Assembly (NCBI RefSeq): GCF_901000735.1
Contig: NC_081545.1
Location: forward strand, 23,343,780 to 23,407,779
DNA: 64,000 nt
Direction of reading: 5' to 3'
Origin: Corylus avellana
Lineage: Eukaryota; Streptophyta; Magnoliopsida; Fagales; Betulaceae
The translations under genes were made by a program, and so were the position numbers. Shown one piece after another: positions 1 through 11,509 of the stretch. Each line of letters starts with the position of its first letter. Position 1 is the first letter of the stretch. The notes under the pieces are model-generated. The model did not search any database. It saw only the letters and a program-made list of their open reading frames with translations, and was not told the DNA's origin.

Positions 1-1683
1 CAGCCAAAGAGTACAAGCAGAGCAACCAAAGCAAGTGACTTACCTTGCTGCCAAATAAGCATGCAATAGACTCCATAATTGTAGGAGCAATTTAGTTACT
101 AAGTTACAAGTTTATTAGTTAAGCTTTCAGTTGTAAGTTGGTTATTTTACACATGTTCAAACTAATTCTGTTTTTCATACTAAGCTGAAACAGACTTGGT
201 ATATATAGTGTACATGCAATTCTAAATGAGAAGTTAAGTTGATTTTTTCTCCAAGTTTGAGCATTCTTTTTCATTTCCATTACTAAATATCATGAAAACA
301 CGCCACATCAGCTTTGAAGATTTCAGATGAGGATAATGAGATGATATTAGCATTTTCTCTTAATTTAATAGTATCCACCAACAACACGATAATCAACATA
401 TTCATCTTCTAAGAGCATATATATATAAAAAGAATAGGATCTCTTTTCATTTTATTATGAGTTATTTTATGATCTAGATTTTGAGCGTAAATATGTTATG
501 TTATATAAAAAATGTTAAAGTTACGTGAAAACGTATTCATATGACAATTTTTTTTTTTTTCTTCAGTAATTATTTTATTGAGACAAGCCAAACTCTGGCT
601 TCTTACATGTACGTACACAAATTAACATGCAATATTATTCTATGCGACAAGTAAGCTCACCCTTGACTCGACCGCCCTAACTCGTCAAGAGCTGTACAAA
701 ACCAGGGGTGGAGGGAGGGGGTTGAGAGGGGTCCAATGCCCCCCCTCAACCTCCTAAAATTCTCTTTACCATAGTAGAAAATTCTTGATATCTAGTTGCC
801 CACCAACCTTTTAAGCATCGAGGCTATAAGTTAGGCTAGGGCTGCATCAAGCCGGCCAGAATATGAAGCCACATGAAAAGGAGATAAAATTAATCAACAA
901 TCAATTAAAAAAAAAAAAAGACATTGAACTCAAACTCGTATACACAGACACTCTTGAGCATCATTTCCACTCAGTACACAAGGACATACATATCCTCAAG
1001 TGTACTGGCTTCATGTGAAAGCTATGCTTTCACGTGAGGTCCTTTGCTAAACCGGCTAAACCTCTCCCCATCAGAAATCATTTTTCCTAAAAAGCCTTGT
1101 GCCTACTTTTGAGTATTACAAAATTGCCCTTCTTAGTCCATTAAACCACAAAAGACTACTTATTGTCTTTTTCCTTTTTGTCGTTTAATAATTATCAAAA
1201 TAAATCTCCAAATCACAAATTAAATTCTCTCATACTATAGAAAATCAAAGCCTATAATTATATCCTCATTACCAAATTCAAGTCTTATAAAATAAAATCA
1301 CCAATTAAAACTCATAACAACAAATGCTGAAGTTTTCTTAAATTATTTCCTTCAAAATAGGGAAATAATTTTGGAGTATTACACTCTTCACCCATTATAA
1401 GAATTTTGTCCTCAAAATTTGTGTGTGACTTATACTTAAAATTCAAGTCCAAATCCTAGATCTCTAACCCAAAAGAATATTCGTTATATCAATCATAGAA
1501 CATTATCATGTAGGGTAATTGTTGTATCGCACCCACCATTTTTGCCATAGGGGGTGGCCGGCCACCCCACCTGAGATATGGGGGTGGCCAAAATCCACCC
1601 CCAAGGGCAGGGTGGTTTGGCCACCACCTAAGGCCAAACCCAAAAATTCCAACTTTTGGGTTTGGCCCTAAGGGGTGGTCGAA
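1..1683. other. Left margin, no confirmed gene
   Basis: No ORF with recognisable domains. A possible minus-strand first exon sits at about 27-66: an ATG followed by five codons and a strong donor (CAAG then GTAAGT). Its downstream exons would lie left of the window, so it cannot be confirmed. A T-run at 549-560, an A-run near 907-919 and C-rich and G-rich patches near 700-750 resemble ends of dispersed repeats. From 1100 to 1500 the DNA is AT-rich and featureless. Confidence 0.3.
1547..1680. repeat. GGGGTGGCC palindrome cluster
   Basis: A GC-rich island in AT-rich DNA with repeated GGGGTGGCC and its complement. It includes the near-perfect palindrome GGGGTGGCCGGCCACCCC, then further GGGGGTGGCC and GGCCACCACC units. 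It stops at the boundary of the neighbouring LTR. A related GGGGTGG..CCACCCC pair occurs near 37847-37865. It probably belongs to a dispersed repeat family; the type is unknown. Confidence 0.5.
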
Positions 1684-2967
1684 TCATAAGAGTTAAAATA
1701 GTCATATTTTAACCCCTTAATTTACATATATTAATCTCTTAGTTTTGTTATTTTGTGTTGTTTTACTTCATTTTTGTGTTTTTTTACTTTTTCTAGGTTT
1801 TTGAAGAAAATGAAGCATTTTTGAAAAAGCTACAAGCTTCAAGGGCATTTTGGGAAGAAGCTGCAAAAAGCAAGGATTGAGCGCATCACTTAGGCTCAAG
1901 CACAGAAGTAGAAAGCTTGAGCGCATTTGCGCTCGAGCGTGGCACACGCAAGATGCGATCGAGCGCACTCAAAGCGCCTAGATGCAGCAAAAGCCCTTTT
2001 TCACTTCAAATTAGGTTTTCAGTTCCTTAGTTGAATTAGGAGACTAACCTCCGAGTTTATTAGGTTTTCTAGAGCCTCTAGGATTTTCCTAAGCCTATAA
2101 ATAGGCTTCTATGCCTCTTAGAAAATACACAATTTCATAGAACAGAATTTAGAGCTACTTTTAGGAGTCGTTTTCGGTTTCTTCTTTTCTTTTCTTTTTA
2201 GTTTATTTTTATTATGTCTAGCTAAATACTTTTGTTAGGGGCTAGATTGAAGCCCTAATTATGTCTTTTTAGGATTTCAATTATGCCTTTGTTACAATCA
2301 TGGTTTGGTTTATTTAATTTGATTGGTTCTTGTTTATTTGAATTCCCCATTTGAATGTGGTTAATTATCATGTACATGTGTGGACCTATTAATTTAATCA
2401 ATTTGGATGACCAATTTTTGGGTTTAATAAAGTAACAAAAGAATCTCATCACGAATTCTTGGGATAATTAACATGGGGAACTAGGAGAAGATATCATGCC
2501 CTAGGCTTCATGTATCTGTAGGTTTCCATAGATTTATGCTTCTTTAAAGAACAATTTAGTAGATACCATGCTAAATCCTTTAGGGAAGAAATGCATTAGA
2601 GTAGATACTATACCTAATTCATTACTTAGGAAAATCATTAGCTTAAAGAGTAGATACCGTGCCCTTAAGTTGACAAGCATTAAATTTATCAACATGAGTG
2701 GAACATTGGCATATTTGTATTTTAATTAATCTGATTGGTGGTGGATGTCAAATCCCTAACCTTTTCATTATCTTTATCTCTTTTCAAAATTGTAATCCTC
2801 GTGACAATTTAGCAATTTAATTTGGAAAATCAGTTTTAAACAAATTCAACAATCCTCGTGGAATGATCTTGTATTTGCTTAACTATACTATCGTTTGATC
2901 TTGTGCACTTGTGAGTAAAATATACCAGTTATTCGCCTATTAATTTATGTGGGTAATCGGCACAACA
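1684..2967 (+). repeat. 5' LTR of Athila-like element
   Basis: Begins TCATAAGAGTTAAAATAG (TGATAAAAGC in the partner copy) and ends CGGCACAACA just before the primer site. It contains a TATA-like CCTATAAATAGG at about 2093-2104, followed by a T-rich leader. Shared with the other LTRs of this type here are a TCGAGCGCA motif cluster (1917-1975) and repeated GTAGATACCATGC-like units (about 2550-2665). Confidence 0.72.
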
Positions 2968-2973
2968 AGTTTT

Positions 2974-2990
2974 TGGCGCCATTGCAGGAG
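2974..2990 (+). promoter_or_regulatory. Primer binding site (degenerate)
   Basis: TGGCGCCATTGCAGGAG follows the LTR end after a six-base spacer. It resembles the TGGCGCCGTTGCCGGGGA site known from Athila/Tat elements, with a few substitutions. Its position supports the LTR boundary call. Confidence 0.65.
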
Positions 2991-3206
2991 ATTGTTTGAC
3001 TTTGTTTAGAATTTGTTTTTTTTTTCTTAGTTTATTTTTCTTTTTCTTTTTTTTTTTCCTGATTTCAGGTACTTGAGTTCCGTTCTATAACGGTGCGATC
3101 GAGCGCACTGTTAAAGGGCGATTGAGCACAAGCTGAACAGCAGTATTGAAGCTGCTGTGTTTCTTGGTTCTCTGTTCTGCCCAAGTACGATCGAGCACAC
3201 CTCGTT

Positions 3207-4527
3207 GTGCGCTCGACCGCATCAGCACCTGTGCGCCCTTGCGCGCACGGGCGCATCCCCGCACTCACACATACACACACTTATGCACGAGTGCAATCGA
3301 GCTCACATGTGCAGTTTCCTACTCCTCAAGACAGTTGTGTTTTTCTTTTTCTTTTTTTATTTTGTTTTTATTTTCCTTTTATTATTTTAACTTCTTTTTA
3401 TTTCAATTTTGATTTCACTCATGTGGGAGACATTCCAACACCCCATATGAGCACACCATTCTCTACACCAGGGAATGATTTCTACTCTGTATGGAGCCAC
3501 CAGTCTCATCTCTCATGGCAAGCTCAAGCTCCTGCAAGTCAAGCTCCACAACAGTAGTATCAGGCCAAGCCACCTCTTCTGAAAAGATCTGACTTTAAAG
3601 AAATAAGTCAACTATTCTCAGCCAAATGGAAGCCAGTAATCAATTGTTGCGATCCATCAACGCCAAGATTGAAGCTCAAAATAAGGCATCTCCCATCTAT
3701 TGGCCTCAACAATACAAAGAGGAGCCACATCCTCCAAAGAGTTATGACTTTTCATCTCTTCTCAGTGAATGTGAAACCTACAATCAATTGCTACAATCTA
3801 TCAATGCCAAAATAAAAGCTCAAGAAGAGGAGTTATATCCCATCTGTTGGCCGCCACAACAACAATATCAAGAAGAACCATCTCTTTTGACAGTTTCTGA
3901 TCTTAAAGGTAAGATGTTGAATTTTATGAATGAGTCTAATCAGATGGTAAACACTTTACAGGAGATGGAGAACTTTCACTCTGAATCAATTATCGGGATA
4001 GAGGCTCACCTCAAGCAAATATCAGATACCCTCAAAGAAGAAGAGCTCCAAAATTAGTTGGTGGCCAATTCCAATGGACACTACATGGAGGATGAGAGTA
4101 TTTGCTATCATGAGCAAGCTATCCACACACTGAGAGTGAAGAAGTGGTTGAAAATCAAGTGGAAGAGAGGAAGGATGAGCAAATTGAGGTTCCACAGGAT
4201 CCACATCGGTAAAAAGAAGAGATTACTGAGGCTTCTTCAACATCAGCTCCTATTCCCGAAGTACCAAGACGCTAGGAGAGAAGTCTATTGGGGCTATGTG
4301 ATGAGCAAAAAGAGACCATCGAGGTAGAAAAACCTCTTGAGTATTATTCTCATGTTATTCTAGTTCATGATTCCATTCCGGATGAGAAGTTGTTGGAGAA
4401 TACTCAGAGTGATCTGCCCCAATTTGGAGACATTTGGAATCACCCTGTTGTAGGAAAAATCCATTCTCTTTGGTGCAAGAGAAGAAAAGACTGGTACTTC
4501 AAGTTTAAAAAGAGCGTCACAGTTTAG
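3207..4527 (+). pseudogene. Degenerate gag-like region of Athila-like element
   Basis: Open segments at 3207-3557, 3626-4057 and 4288-4527 are separated by stops and frame changes. They look like one decayed reading frame. The 3626-4057 segment contains two copies of a module reading NQLL-SINAKI-AQ followed by a short P/W/Q/E-rich stretch (first at about residues 5-37, second at about 50-85), then a helical, Glu-rich tail. Downstream frames read HEQAI-TLR and later KRRKDWYFKFKK. No zinc knuckle is visible. The composition (Gln/Glu-rich, coiled-coil-like) and place just after the primer site fit gag of plant Athila/Tat elements. Function is inferred from position, not from a diagnostic motif. 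Confidence 0.5.
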
Positions 4528-5893
4528 CTGAAGACATTAAACTTAGAGCTCATGGGAGGAACCCTATAGCAAATCCTTTTTTTTTTTTCTCTTTTTTTTT
4601 TTTTGTGTTATCTTTAGTTCCTTTTTGTTTTCATTTTTATTTGTTTTAGGAGTTTGTTTTCTAGGGACAAATGTGCTTGCATTCAAATTTGGGGGTGTGC
4701 TACGAGCCATACCTTTCCAACCTGTTTTTCCATCTTCCTGGTAAGATCTTTCCATGTTATATACACATTGAGAAAAATGTGTAATTTAAGTTTGGGAATA
4801 TGGGAGACACTTTACACACACTGTCCCTAAAAATTTTGTAAAAATGCATGTTCATGTTTGTCTTGAAATTTTTGTTGATCTAAAAAATTGTGATTTGATT
4901 TTCATTGGTAAGCTTAAAATTTTGAACACATGATCTGATGATAGAATTTATAAATCTGATTACTTACTTTAAGCATTTGAGAATTCACCTATTTGATCTG
5001 ATTTGACACAAGCACATTAGCACATCATTTGTGAGATATGACATATAAGCTTGATATGTATGTTTCAATGTTTTGGGGTGAAGCTGGGTGACTTGTTGGA
5101 TGATACTTTGGCATGAGTTTTTTTTTTTTAAAAAAAAATGATCATTTTGAGCTTTTCACTGAATAACTGGACCTCTTGCCTCATTAAGCAATGAGTGTCC
5201 ACGTCAAAATGTGAGAATTTTGAATTGGTTAAAGTCTGGTTAGCTTGGTTTCGTAGCCTTTTTTACTCGAGTTAGTAAGTCCTTAGGGGTGTCCTTACAC
5301 CTAATGCCCTAAAACCATCCGGTTTGGGAGCCATTGACTTAAAGCTTGTTACATGGGTTAATTAGAGAACTTAAGGGAACTAAGCATTGCACAACATGAC
5401 CAAAAAGAATAATGAGAAAAAAATAATCTGACTTTATGCCATAGTTTTCCATTCTGATAGGGATCTCAGTGGACTTCGAAATATTGAGACACTGCACATT
5501 GAAAATAATTGGAAGCTTCATATTTATGTGCTAGTTCACCTTACACTGTTTTGAGCTTGTGGTGCATTGGCATGTTTTTTGTAAGTGGTTAGACTTTAAA
5601 ATTCCAATTCATTGTGAATATAGAGTTTATCTTTTTAAGCTTGCTAATGAATGAAAATCATGGTTTTAAGTGATACTTGAGTTTTGGAAACAACATGAAT
5701 TTTGCATAATGTTTGTGGGTAACATTTATGTTAAACCCTCACAAGACTTCACTCGTCCTATTAGGGATGCCTAGGGGTTTAAAATGCTTGTTGCATATGT
5801 TAAATGCAATTGTCCTTCCTATGACAATGGAGATAGAGTGTTTTTTTTTTTTTTTTTTTAGTTTCATATTGCTAAGGGACTAGCAATATATAA
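4528..5893 (+). other. 3' untranslated interior of Athila-like element
   Basis: T-rich DNA with long homopolymers (4577-4604, 5119-5137, 5840-5859) and no coding signal. Phrases such as ATTTGGGGGTGTGC near 4687 resemble secondary polypurine tracts. This is the usual appearance of the spacer between the last ORF and the 3' LTR in such elements. Confidence 0.55.
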
Positions 5894-5904
5894 GTTTAGG
5901 GGTG
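5894..5904 (+). other. Polypurine tract
   Basis: A purine-rich stretch AGTTTAGGGGTG lies directly before TGATAAAAGC, the start of the 3' LTR. A matching tract (TTTGGGGGTG on the minus strand) sits at the LTR of the related element at 61224. Confidence 0.6.
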
Positions 5905-6918
5905 TGATAAAAGCTAAAATAGTTATATTTTGTTATTTTGTATTGTTTTACTTCTTTTTTGTGTTTTCTGTCTTTTTCTAGGTTTTTGAAGAAAATGAAG
6001 CATTTCTAAAAAAGCTACAAGCTTCAAGGGCATTTTGGGAAGATGTTGTAAAAAGCAAGGATCGAGCGCATCACTTAGGCTTGAGCGCATTTGTGCTCGA
6101 GCGCAGGACACAAGGGATCGATTGTAAGATGCGATCCTGCGCACCTGCATGCAATCAAGCGCACTCAGAGCACCCAGATGCTGCAAGAGCCCTTTTTCAC
6201 TTCAAATTAGGTTTTCAGCTCCCTAGTTGAGTTAGGAGATTGACCACCGAGTTTATTAGGTTTTCTAGAGCCTTTGGGGTTTTCCTAAGCCTATAAATAG
6301 GCATCTATGCCTCTTAGAAAATACACAATTCCAGATAGCAGAATTTGGAGCTACTTTCAGGAGTTGTTTCCGGTTTCTTCTTTTCTTTTCTTTTTAGTTT
6401 ATTTTTATTATGTCTAGCTAAATACTTTTGTTAGGGGCTAGATTGAAGCCCTAATTATGCCTTTTTAGGATTTCGATTATGCCTTTGTTACAATCATGGT
6501 TTGGTTTGTTTAATTTGATTAGTTCCTGTTTATTTGAATTCCCCATTTGAATGTTGTTAATTATCATGTACATGTGTGGATCTGTTAATTGAGTCAATTT
6601 GAATGACCGATTCCTAGGCTTAATAAAGTAACAAAAGAATCTCATCATGGGTTCTTAGGGTAATCAACATGGGAAACTATGAGTAGATATCATGCCCTAG
6701 GTCATGTGTTTGTCGGTTTTCATAGATTTATGCTTCCTTAAAGAACAACTTAGTAGATACCATGCTAAGTCCTTTAGGGAATAAAAGTATTAGAGTATAT
6801 ACCATACCTAATTCATTACTTAGGGAAATCATTAGCTTAAGGAGTAAATATCATGCCCTTAGATTGACAAGCATTAAATTTATCAACATGATTGGAACAT
6901 TGGCATATTTGTATTTTA
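5905..6918 (+). repeat. Truncated 3' LTR
   Basis: Colinear with 1684-2967, including the TATA-like CCTATAAATAGG at about 6290-6301 and the TCGAGCGC cluster (6060-6190). Similarity ends abruptly after GTATTTTA at 6918, whereas the 5' LTR runs on for about another 265 bp. The next base belongs to unrelated gene-derived DNA. Confidence 0.72.
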
Positions 6919-6943
6919 TAGAACTTTGAGTGGCTTCTAGGCA

Positions 6944-7265
6944 CTAGTAATTTAAATACGGATCACTATGGAGATCCTTCATGGCATCTACATAGGAATC
7001 TGTACAGATGGGTGGGGATTGGTAAGGCTGATGATCACTGAGACCAAAACCTCCAGCAAGGAACCTTTGGATCAGTGCTAGCTGTGATCTTTCTTGGTAT
7101 GAGTATGCATCCATAATCATAGGGATGGAATTAAAAGTCTGTTCTGATTCTTGCATTGAGTGGGTGAAATCTTCAAAGTTTTCTTCATCCCAAAAGGCAT
7201 ACTGACAACTTTGTTGCCTATCCCTATATTCCACACCACATAAATAACAAAACTCATGCCCACAC
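6944..7265 (-). pseudogene. RBR-type E3 ubiquitin ligase C-terminal exon fragment
   Basis: The minus strand has a splice acceptor (ATATCCAG at 7266-7273) followed by an open exon of about 106 codons ending in TAG at 6944. It begins CGHEFCYLCG, the Cys/His signature of the IBR/RING2 part of RING-between-RING ligases. A Ser/Gln/Asp-rich tail follows with the phrases IMDAYS-QERSQLALIQ and QPYQSPP. Plant RBR proteins with such tails transfer ubiquitin to substrates. Compared with my recollection of the family, it seems to lack a few residues after ESEQ and to end early after MKDLH. No upstream exons with the first RING or the IBR were found to the right. It is called a relic; the family call is from memory of motifs. 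Confidence 0.5.
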
Positions 7266-8842
7266 CTGGATATTAGAGAGACATGTAAGCAAAATTTTGT
7301 TGAATGGAGGTTGGACAGCTACGTGGAGAAGGGAAGTGGAGAAGAAGACCTGTGTGGGCTGCTGTTTTTAGGGTATTAAACACTTACCAAAACGGCGTCG
7401 TTTTCGTAAGTGCAAGGGGTTTTTTTTTTTTTTTTTTCAAGCCAAACGACATCGTTTGGGGGGCCTTTTTTAAATTGATTTTTTTTTTTCAAAAGGGCAT
7501 TTTAGTAACTTAACCTCAAAAAACAACGTCATATTTCATTTCCCATCCAATTTGACAGTGCTGATTAACAGAGTGACCAATTTGACATTTTTTGAAATTT
7601 CGTGGGGCTACTTTATTACATTTTGAACATTGGAAGGCCAATTTGCAATTGACTGGTAGTTTGGGGGGCCATTTTATATTTTTCCTTATATATAAATTTA
7701 AAAACAAAAATAAGTTATATAGTATTTTTGTTATATTTGACTATATATTATTATTTGTTACTTAATAAAAAAATATACGAATTGAGCCTTATACGAGCTT
7801 GCTCACGAGCCTAGCCGACTCGAGCCAAGTTTGCGTGGAACTTACAAATAGGCATAGTGTCATCCTTTTGTACGATCTAGGCACCTTTTGCTATAAATAG
7901 GCTAGTCCATAATTGACGCTTCTGATGTTGGGGTTTGAGAAACATGGTGTCAAATGAGAGAGAACTTTTTGGTGATTAAAACTTATATGAACTTTCTCTA
8001 CAAGGCTGACAGGCCATAATAGCCATACAACAGGGAAAAGGATTCTCATTTTAAACCTAGGACTCAAGGATTGCTACTTTTTATGGGAAGAGGATTCTCA
8101 TTTCAAACCTAGGACTCGAGGATTGCAACTTTTTAGTCGCACACGAAATTACAGACCTCATACAACTGAGATACATCTAATGCAATCATCTTCAAGATTT
8201 CATAGTAAAAAATTTGGATAGAGACAGATTCTAGATTTTTCAAAATTATTTCTAACATCTGATTCAGGTCTCAGGCTGAAGCCAAAATTCAGATTCATCT
8301 CAATCATTACTGTTAAAAATATATCATAAATAAATTGTAACTTCAGAATTCCCACGACTAATTTTCTCTTTAGAACAAATTGTCCAGTAATCATCAGCCT
8401 CTTCTTATATAAATAATGTGATAAAAAAGAATCATCTTGTCTTCCAATCAATTGGGCAGAATTAACATGGTAGGGTTTGTAGTAAGACCCACACTGTCCA
8501 AGGACCGAATGAGCATGTGCCTAAATAGTTGATGACATCAAGAGGCTCTATACAAAAGTATCTTTTCACTCATTTATAAACATGGACCAAACACAGTCTA
8601 CAATGTAGTTGTATATATGTATTATGCATGCTTCGATTTTTCTTTGCCACATGTAAAGGCAAAGTAGTAGTGGCTTCTTTTAATTTGGTGAAACTATCTA
8701 GGATACACATTGAAATTACCAAAACATGGATCATAGTTCCATAATTTTTTTCCCAAAAGCATGGATACTCATTGTGATGCCAAACAACACCTCAAAATGA
8801 AAATCTGGTGGGCACTTGTAACATGTGGCTGATGCTTCTGAT
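7266..8842. other. Intergenic, no gene recognised
   Basis: Holds two AAACG-CGTCGTTT-like motifs (about 7390-7405 and 7444-7460), T-runs, and a patch of GAGC-type repeats (7790-7840: GAGCTTGCTCACGAGCC) like those at 25500 and 51150. A short duplicated phrase (GATTCTCATTT-AAACCTAGGACTC) occurs at about 8041-8072 and 8092-8121. No coding evidence. Confidence 0.3.
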
Positions 8843-11509
8843 TCATTCATCCTTTAGGGTGAGTAAAGCCAATTGGTCAACTAATAACTGCATATGATCA
8901 GCTTTGAGCGGATTACTCTTCCTTCGAACATTTCGATCAACTGACCATGAAACCGGAACTTGAAAATTCCTACAACAATTGAAAATGATGAGTAGTCTTT
9001 TCCTTCAACAATTTTTTTGGGCAACATTCACTGTTTTCTATCTATCAACTTAAACTTGTCACCTATTAAGATGTTCTTTCATCTGTTAGTTTTCAAGTCA
9101 TTCTGGGATGATTAATTAAGGATAAACTATTTTTTACATGACAAGAGTTGTAGAAAAGAGTACTCACATGAGCAGCATTATGGTGATGGAAGCATCATTG
9201 GAGATAGAGAATGTGGTGGTAGGGTTTAAGATTGGGACAAGACCAACAGAGCAGTGGAGGTGGTTGTGGTCATGATGATGTTTACATAACGTCTATAACA
9301 GTGAGTACTGGCAGCAAATAGCATAATCGTCTTAATCACAATCAACCATGTGGTATTAGTTTTCATATAATGTATTATTTCTACTTTTCTATTTCAATAA
9401 GCAATAGATTTTATTAAAAGGGAAGAAGGTCCAACCCTAGTATACAGAAAAGCCTGTTAATAAATTGTCAGGACAAAAATATAAATTTTGACATTATAGT
9501 AATATTGAAATAAATATAGTAACAACATGATACAAAGAACTGCCCACTATAGATAGTGAGCATATATATTCTCCAGATTATGCCATTTGTAATTGAAATA
9601 CTAACATTCACAAGACCAATCCTGATGAACAATGGACTAAATCAACACCATTAGATACAACAATCCGGTCCCTATTTTTACTGTAAACACCTGAAAGTTG
9701 AATAAAATTTAGGAGGGGACGAAGAGGAGCAGGAACAGAAGAACAAGAAGCAGAGATGGTGATGATTAAGAAAAATATCAAAAGAAAGAACATTTGATAT
9801 TAGCATACCCATCAAAATGTCTGAATTTGCAGCAATTCATGATGTCCATTGAATATTCCTCGTGGAAGATGTCAATATTCTTTTCTAACTTTGGTATCTC
9901 TGAGAATGGCACAACATCCCAAATCTTCAAAAGCTTAGATGTACTTGTTAAGTGCTAAAATATTCATATTTTTAGCCCTTAACTTACATCTTTTAATCCT
10001 TTAGTTTTAGTTAATTAGATCATTTTAGCTCTTTATTGTGTTTTCTTTGATTTTGTAAGTCATTGGAAGAAAAATAAGAAATTTCAAAAGTTTTGGACTT
10101 GAAAATGAGCTATTTTGGTTTTTGGGAGGCTCTAGTAGAGCGATCGATCGCAGGGGAGCTGCGATCGAGCGCACTACAGGCAAGGATGGCAACATGCAAG
10201 GCATCCACGATCAAGCGCAGGCACGAGGAGGATCGATCGCAAACCTGCAATCGATCGCACGCGGGCTGCGATCGAGCGCACCCGTCCGTGATGGCCAAGA
10301 CAACAGCCAGCCCTGTTATGGAAAGAGCACTTTAGGGTTTTGTAGCTTAGTGCGAACTAGGGCTCAAACCCTACAATTCTTAGGGGTTCTAGAGTATTCC
10401 TAAAGGCTTATAAATAGACCCTTATGCCTCTAGAATAGGTGTGCTTTGAGAGGAGAAGAATTGGAGCTCTTTAAGTTCAAGTTTCGGATTTATTCTTTTC
10501 CTTTCTTTTATTTTATTTTATGAAGATGTTTAACGTCAACTTCATGTGTAACTAATTTATTTAGTAGGGCAAGATTGAAGCCCTAGTTATGTTTAGTTAA
10601 TATTCAATATTGGAGCCTTTGTGATGATCTTGTTGTGATATCTAAATTGATTAATTCCTGTTTTCATGAATTCCTCATATGTGTGTGCCTGATCAACATA
10701 TGCATGTGGTATAGACTAGTTAGTTAAATCAATTTGAATGACTGAGTCATGGGTTTAACATAAGTAACAAAAGTAATCCACATTGGGTTCTTGGGTTAAT
10801 CAACATGGGGAACCGTGAGTATACACTCATGCCCTAGGTCTCATGTGTTTGTCGATTTTCACAGAATATATGTTTCCCTAAAAAACAACTTAGTATACAT
10901 CATGCTAAATTCTTTAGGAAAGAAAAGAGTTAGAGTATACACTCATGCCTAACTCGTTGCTTAGGAAAATCTATACCTTAAAGAGTATACACCCATGCCC
11001 TTAGGTTGACAAACATTAGATATATATAACTTGATCAAAACATTGGCATATTGATATATTAGCTAAATATAATTAGTGGTGGATATCAAAGTCCTACCTT
11101 TTTATCATTATCAACTTAAATTCAATCTCTTGTTTTATTTTACTTTGAGAATTGATTTTAGACAAGATTCAGCAATCCTCGTGGGAATGACTCCGTATTT
11201 GCACACTATACTACTGTGTTGACCTTGCGGGTAAAACATCCAATTATTTGCCTATTAATTTACGTAGGTAATTGTGAACAACAGTACTTCAAATTTTCCT
11301 CAACAATGTCCACAGTCCATACAAGATAGAGCAGCACATTGACCTTATACAGCTCCAATAGTTGACAAGTATCTTTTCTGACATTGAGGTTTATCTCCTT
11401 GCAAGGCTGCTGCCAACCACTTGATAGCTACATCAGCAGAGAAAGTACTTCCTTACGAACTTCGGTGCTCTTAATCCTTGGATTTCAAAAAGGCATCATC
11501 AAAGAAAAC
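8843..11509 (-). pseudogene. TRANK1-like P-loop NTPase pseudogene fragment, split by a solo LTR
   Basis: Two minus-strand exons can be followed. Exon A starts after an acceptor (GCTACAG) at 11509, runs to 11289, is interrupted by a solo LTR, resumes at 9945 and ends at a GG/GTATGC donor at 9809. Exon B runs 8969-8843 after a TTGTAG acceptor and ends in TGA. Phrases such as LLMxLSSGW, LVWTVDI, LLKIWDVVPFSEIPKLEKN and FQVPVSW match my memory of plant TPR-and-ankyrin-repeat-containing protein 1-like proteins, large UvrD-helicase-type ATPases. The splice phase between A and B is consistent (GAT GG / G AAT). Independent of the LTR there are at least two stops (TAA after KSKD, TAG within LLMxLSS) and two frame changes, so it was or became non-functional. 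Confidence 0.5.
9946..11283 (+). mobile_element. Solo LTR, Athila/Tat-like, with GTACT target duplication
   Basis: A 1338-bp unit beginning TGTTAAGTGCTAAAAT and ending GTGAACAACA, flanked by GTACT on both sides (9941-9945 and 11284-11288). No internal region is attached. It carries a TATA-like TTATAAATAGACC near 10409-10421, a dense cluster of CGATCGA/GCGCA motifs at 10138-10284, and repeated GTATACACTCATGCC-type units at about 10820-11000. It belongs to the same family as the LTR at 59886-61223, which is also 1338 bp. Solo LTRs arise by recombination between the two LTRs of a full element. Confidence 0.88.

Larger units (their letters stand above)
1684..6918 (+). mobile_element. Athila/Tat-like gag-only LTR element
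   Basis: Two related direct LTRs (1684-2967 and 5905-6918) flank about 2.9 kb of internal DNA. A primer site beginning TTGGCGCC follows the first LTR, and a purine tract AGGGGTG precedes the second. Both are typical of plant Athila/Tat-type Ty3/gypsy elements primed by tRNA-Asp or a similar tRNA. The interior keeps only gag-like coding remains and long T-rich untranslated DNA. I see no protease, reverse transcriptase, RNase H or integrase motif, so it is best described as a LARD-like non-autonomous derivative. The right LTR has lost roughly its last 265 bp, so no target duplication can be tested. Confidence 0.72.

Noticed and set aside
1..66. Possible first exon on the minus strand with a strong GTAAGT donor
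   Set aside because: Only six codons, and the rest would lie outside the window. Mentioned under the left margin only.
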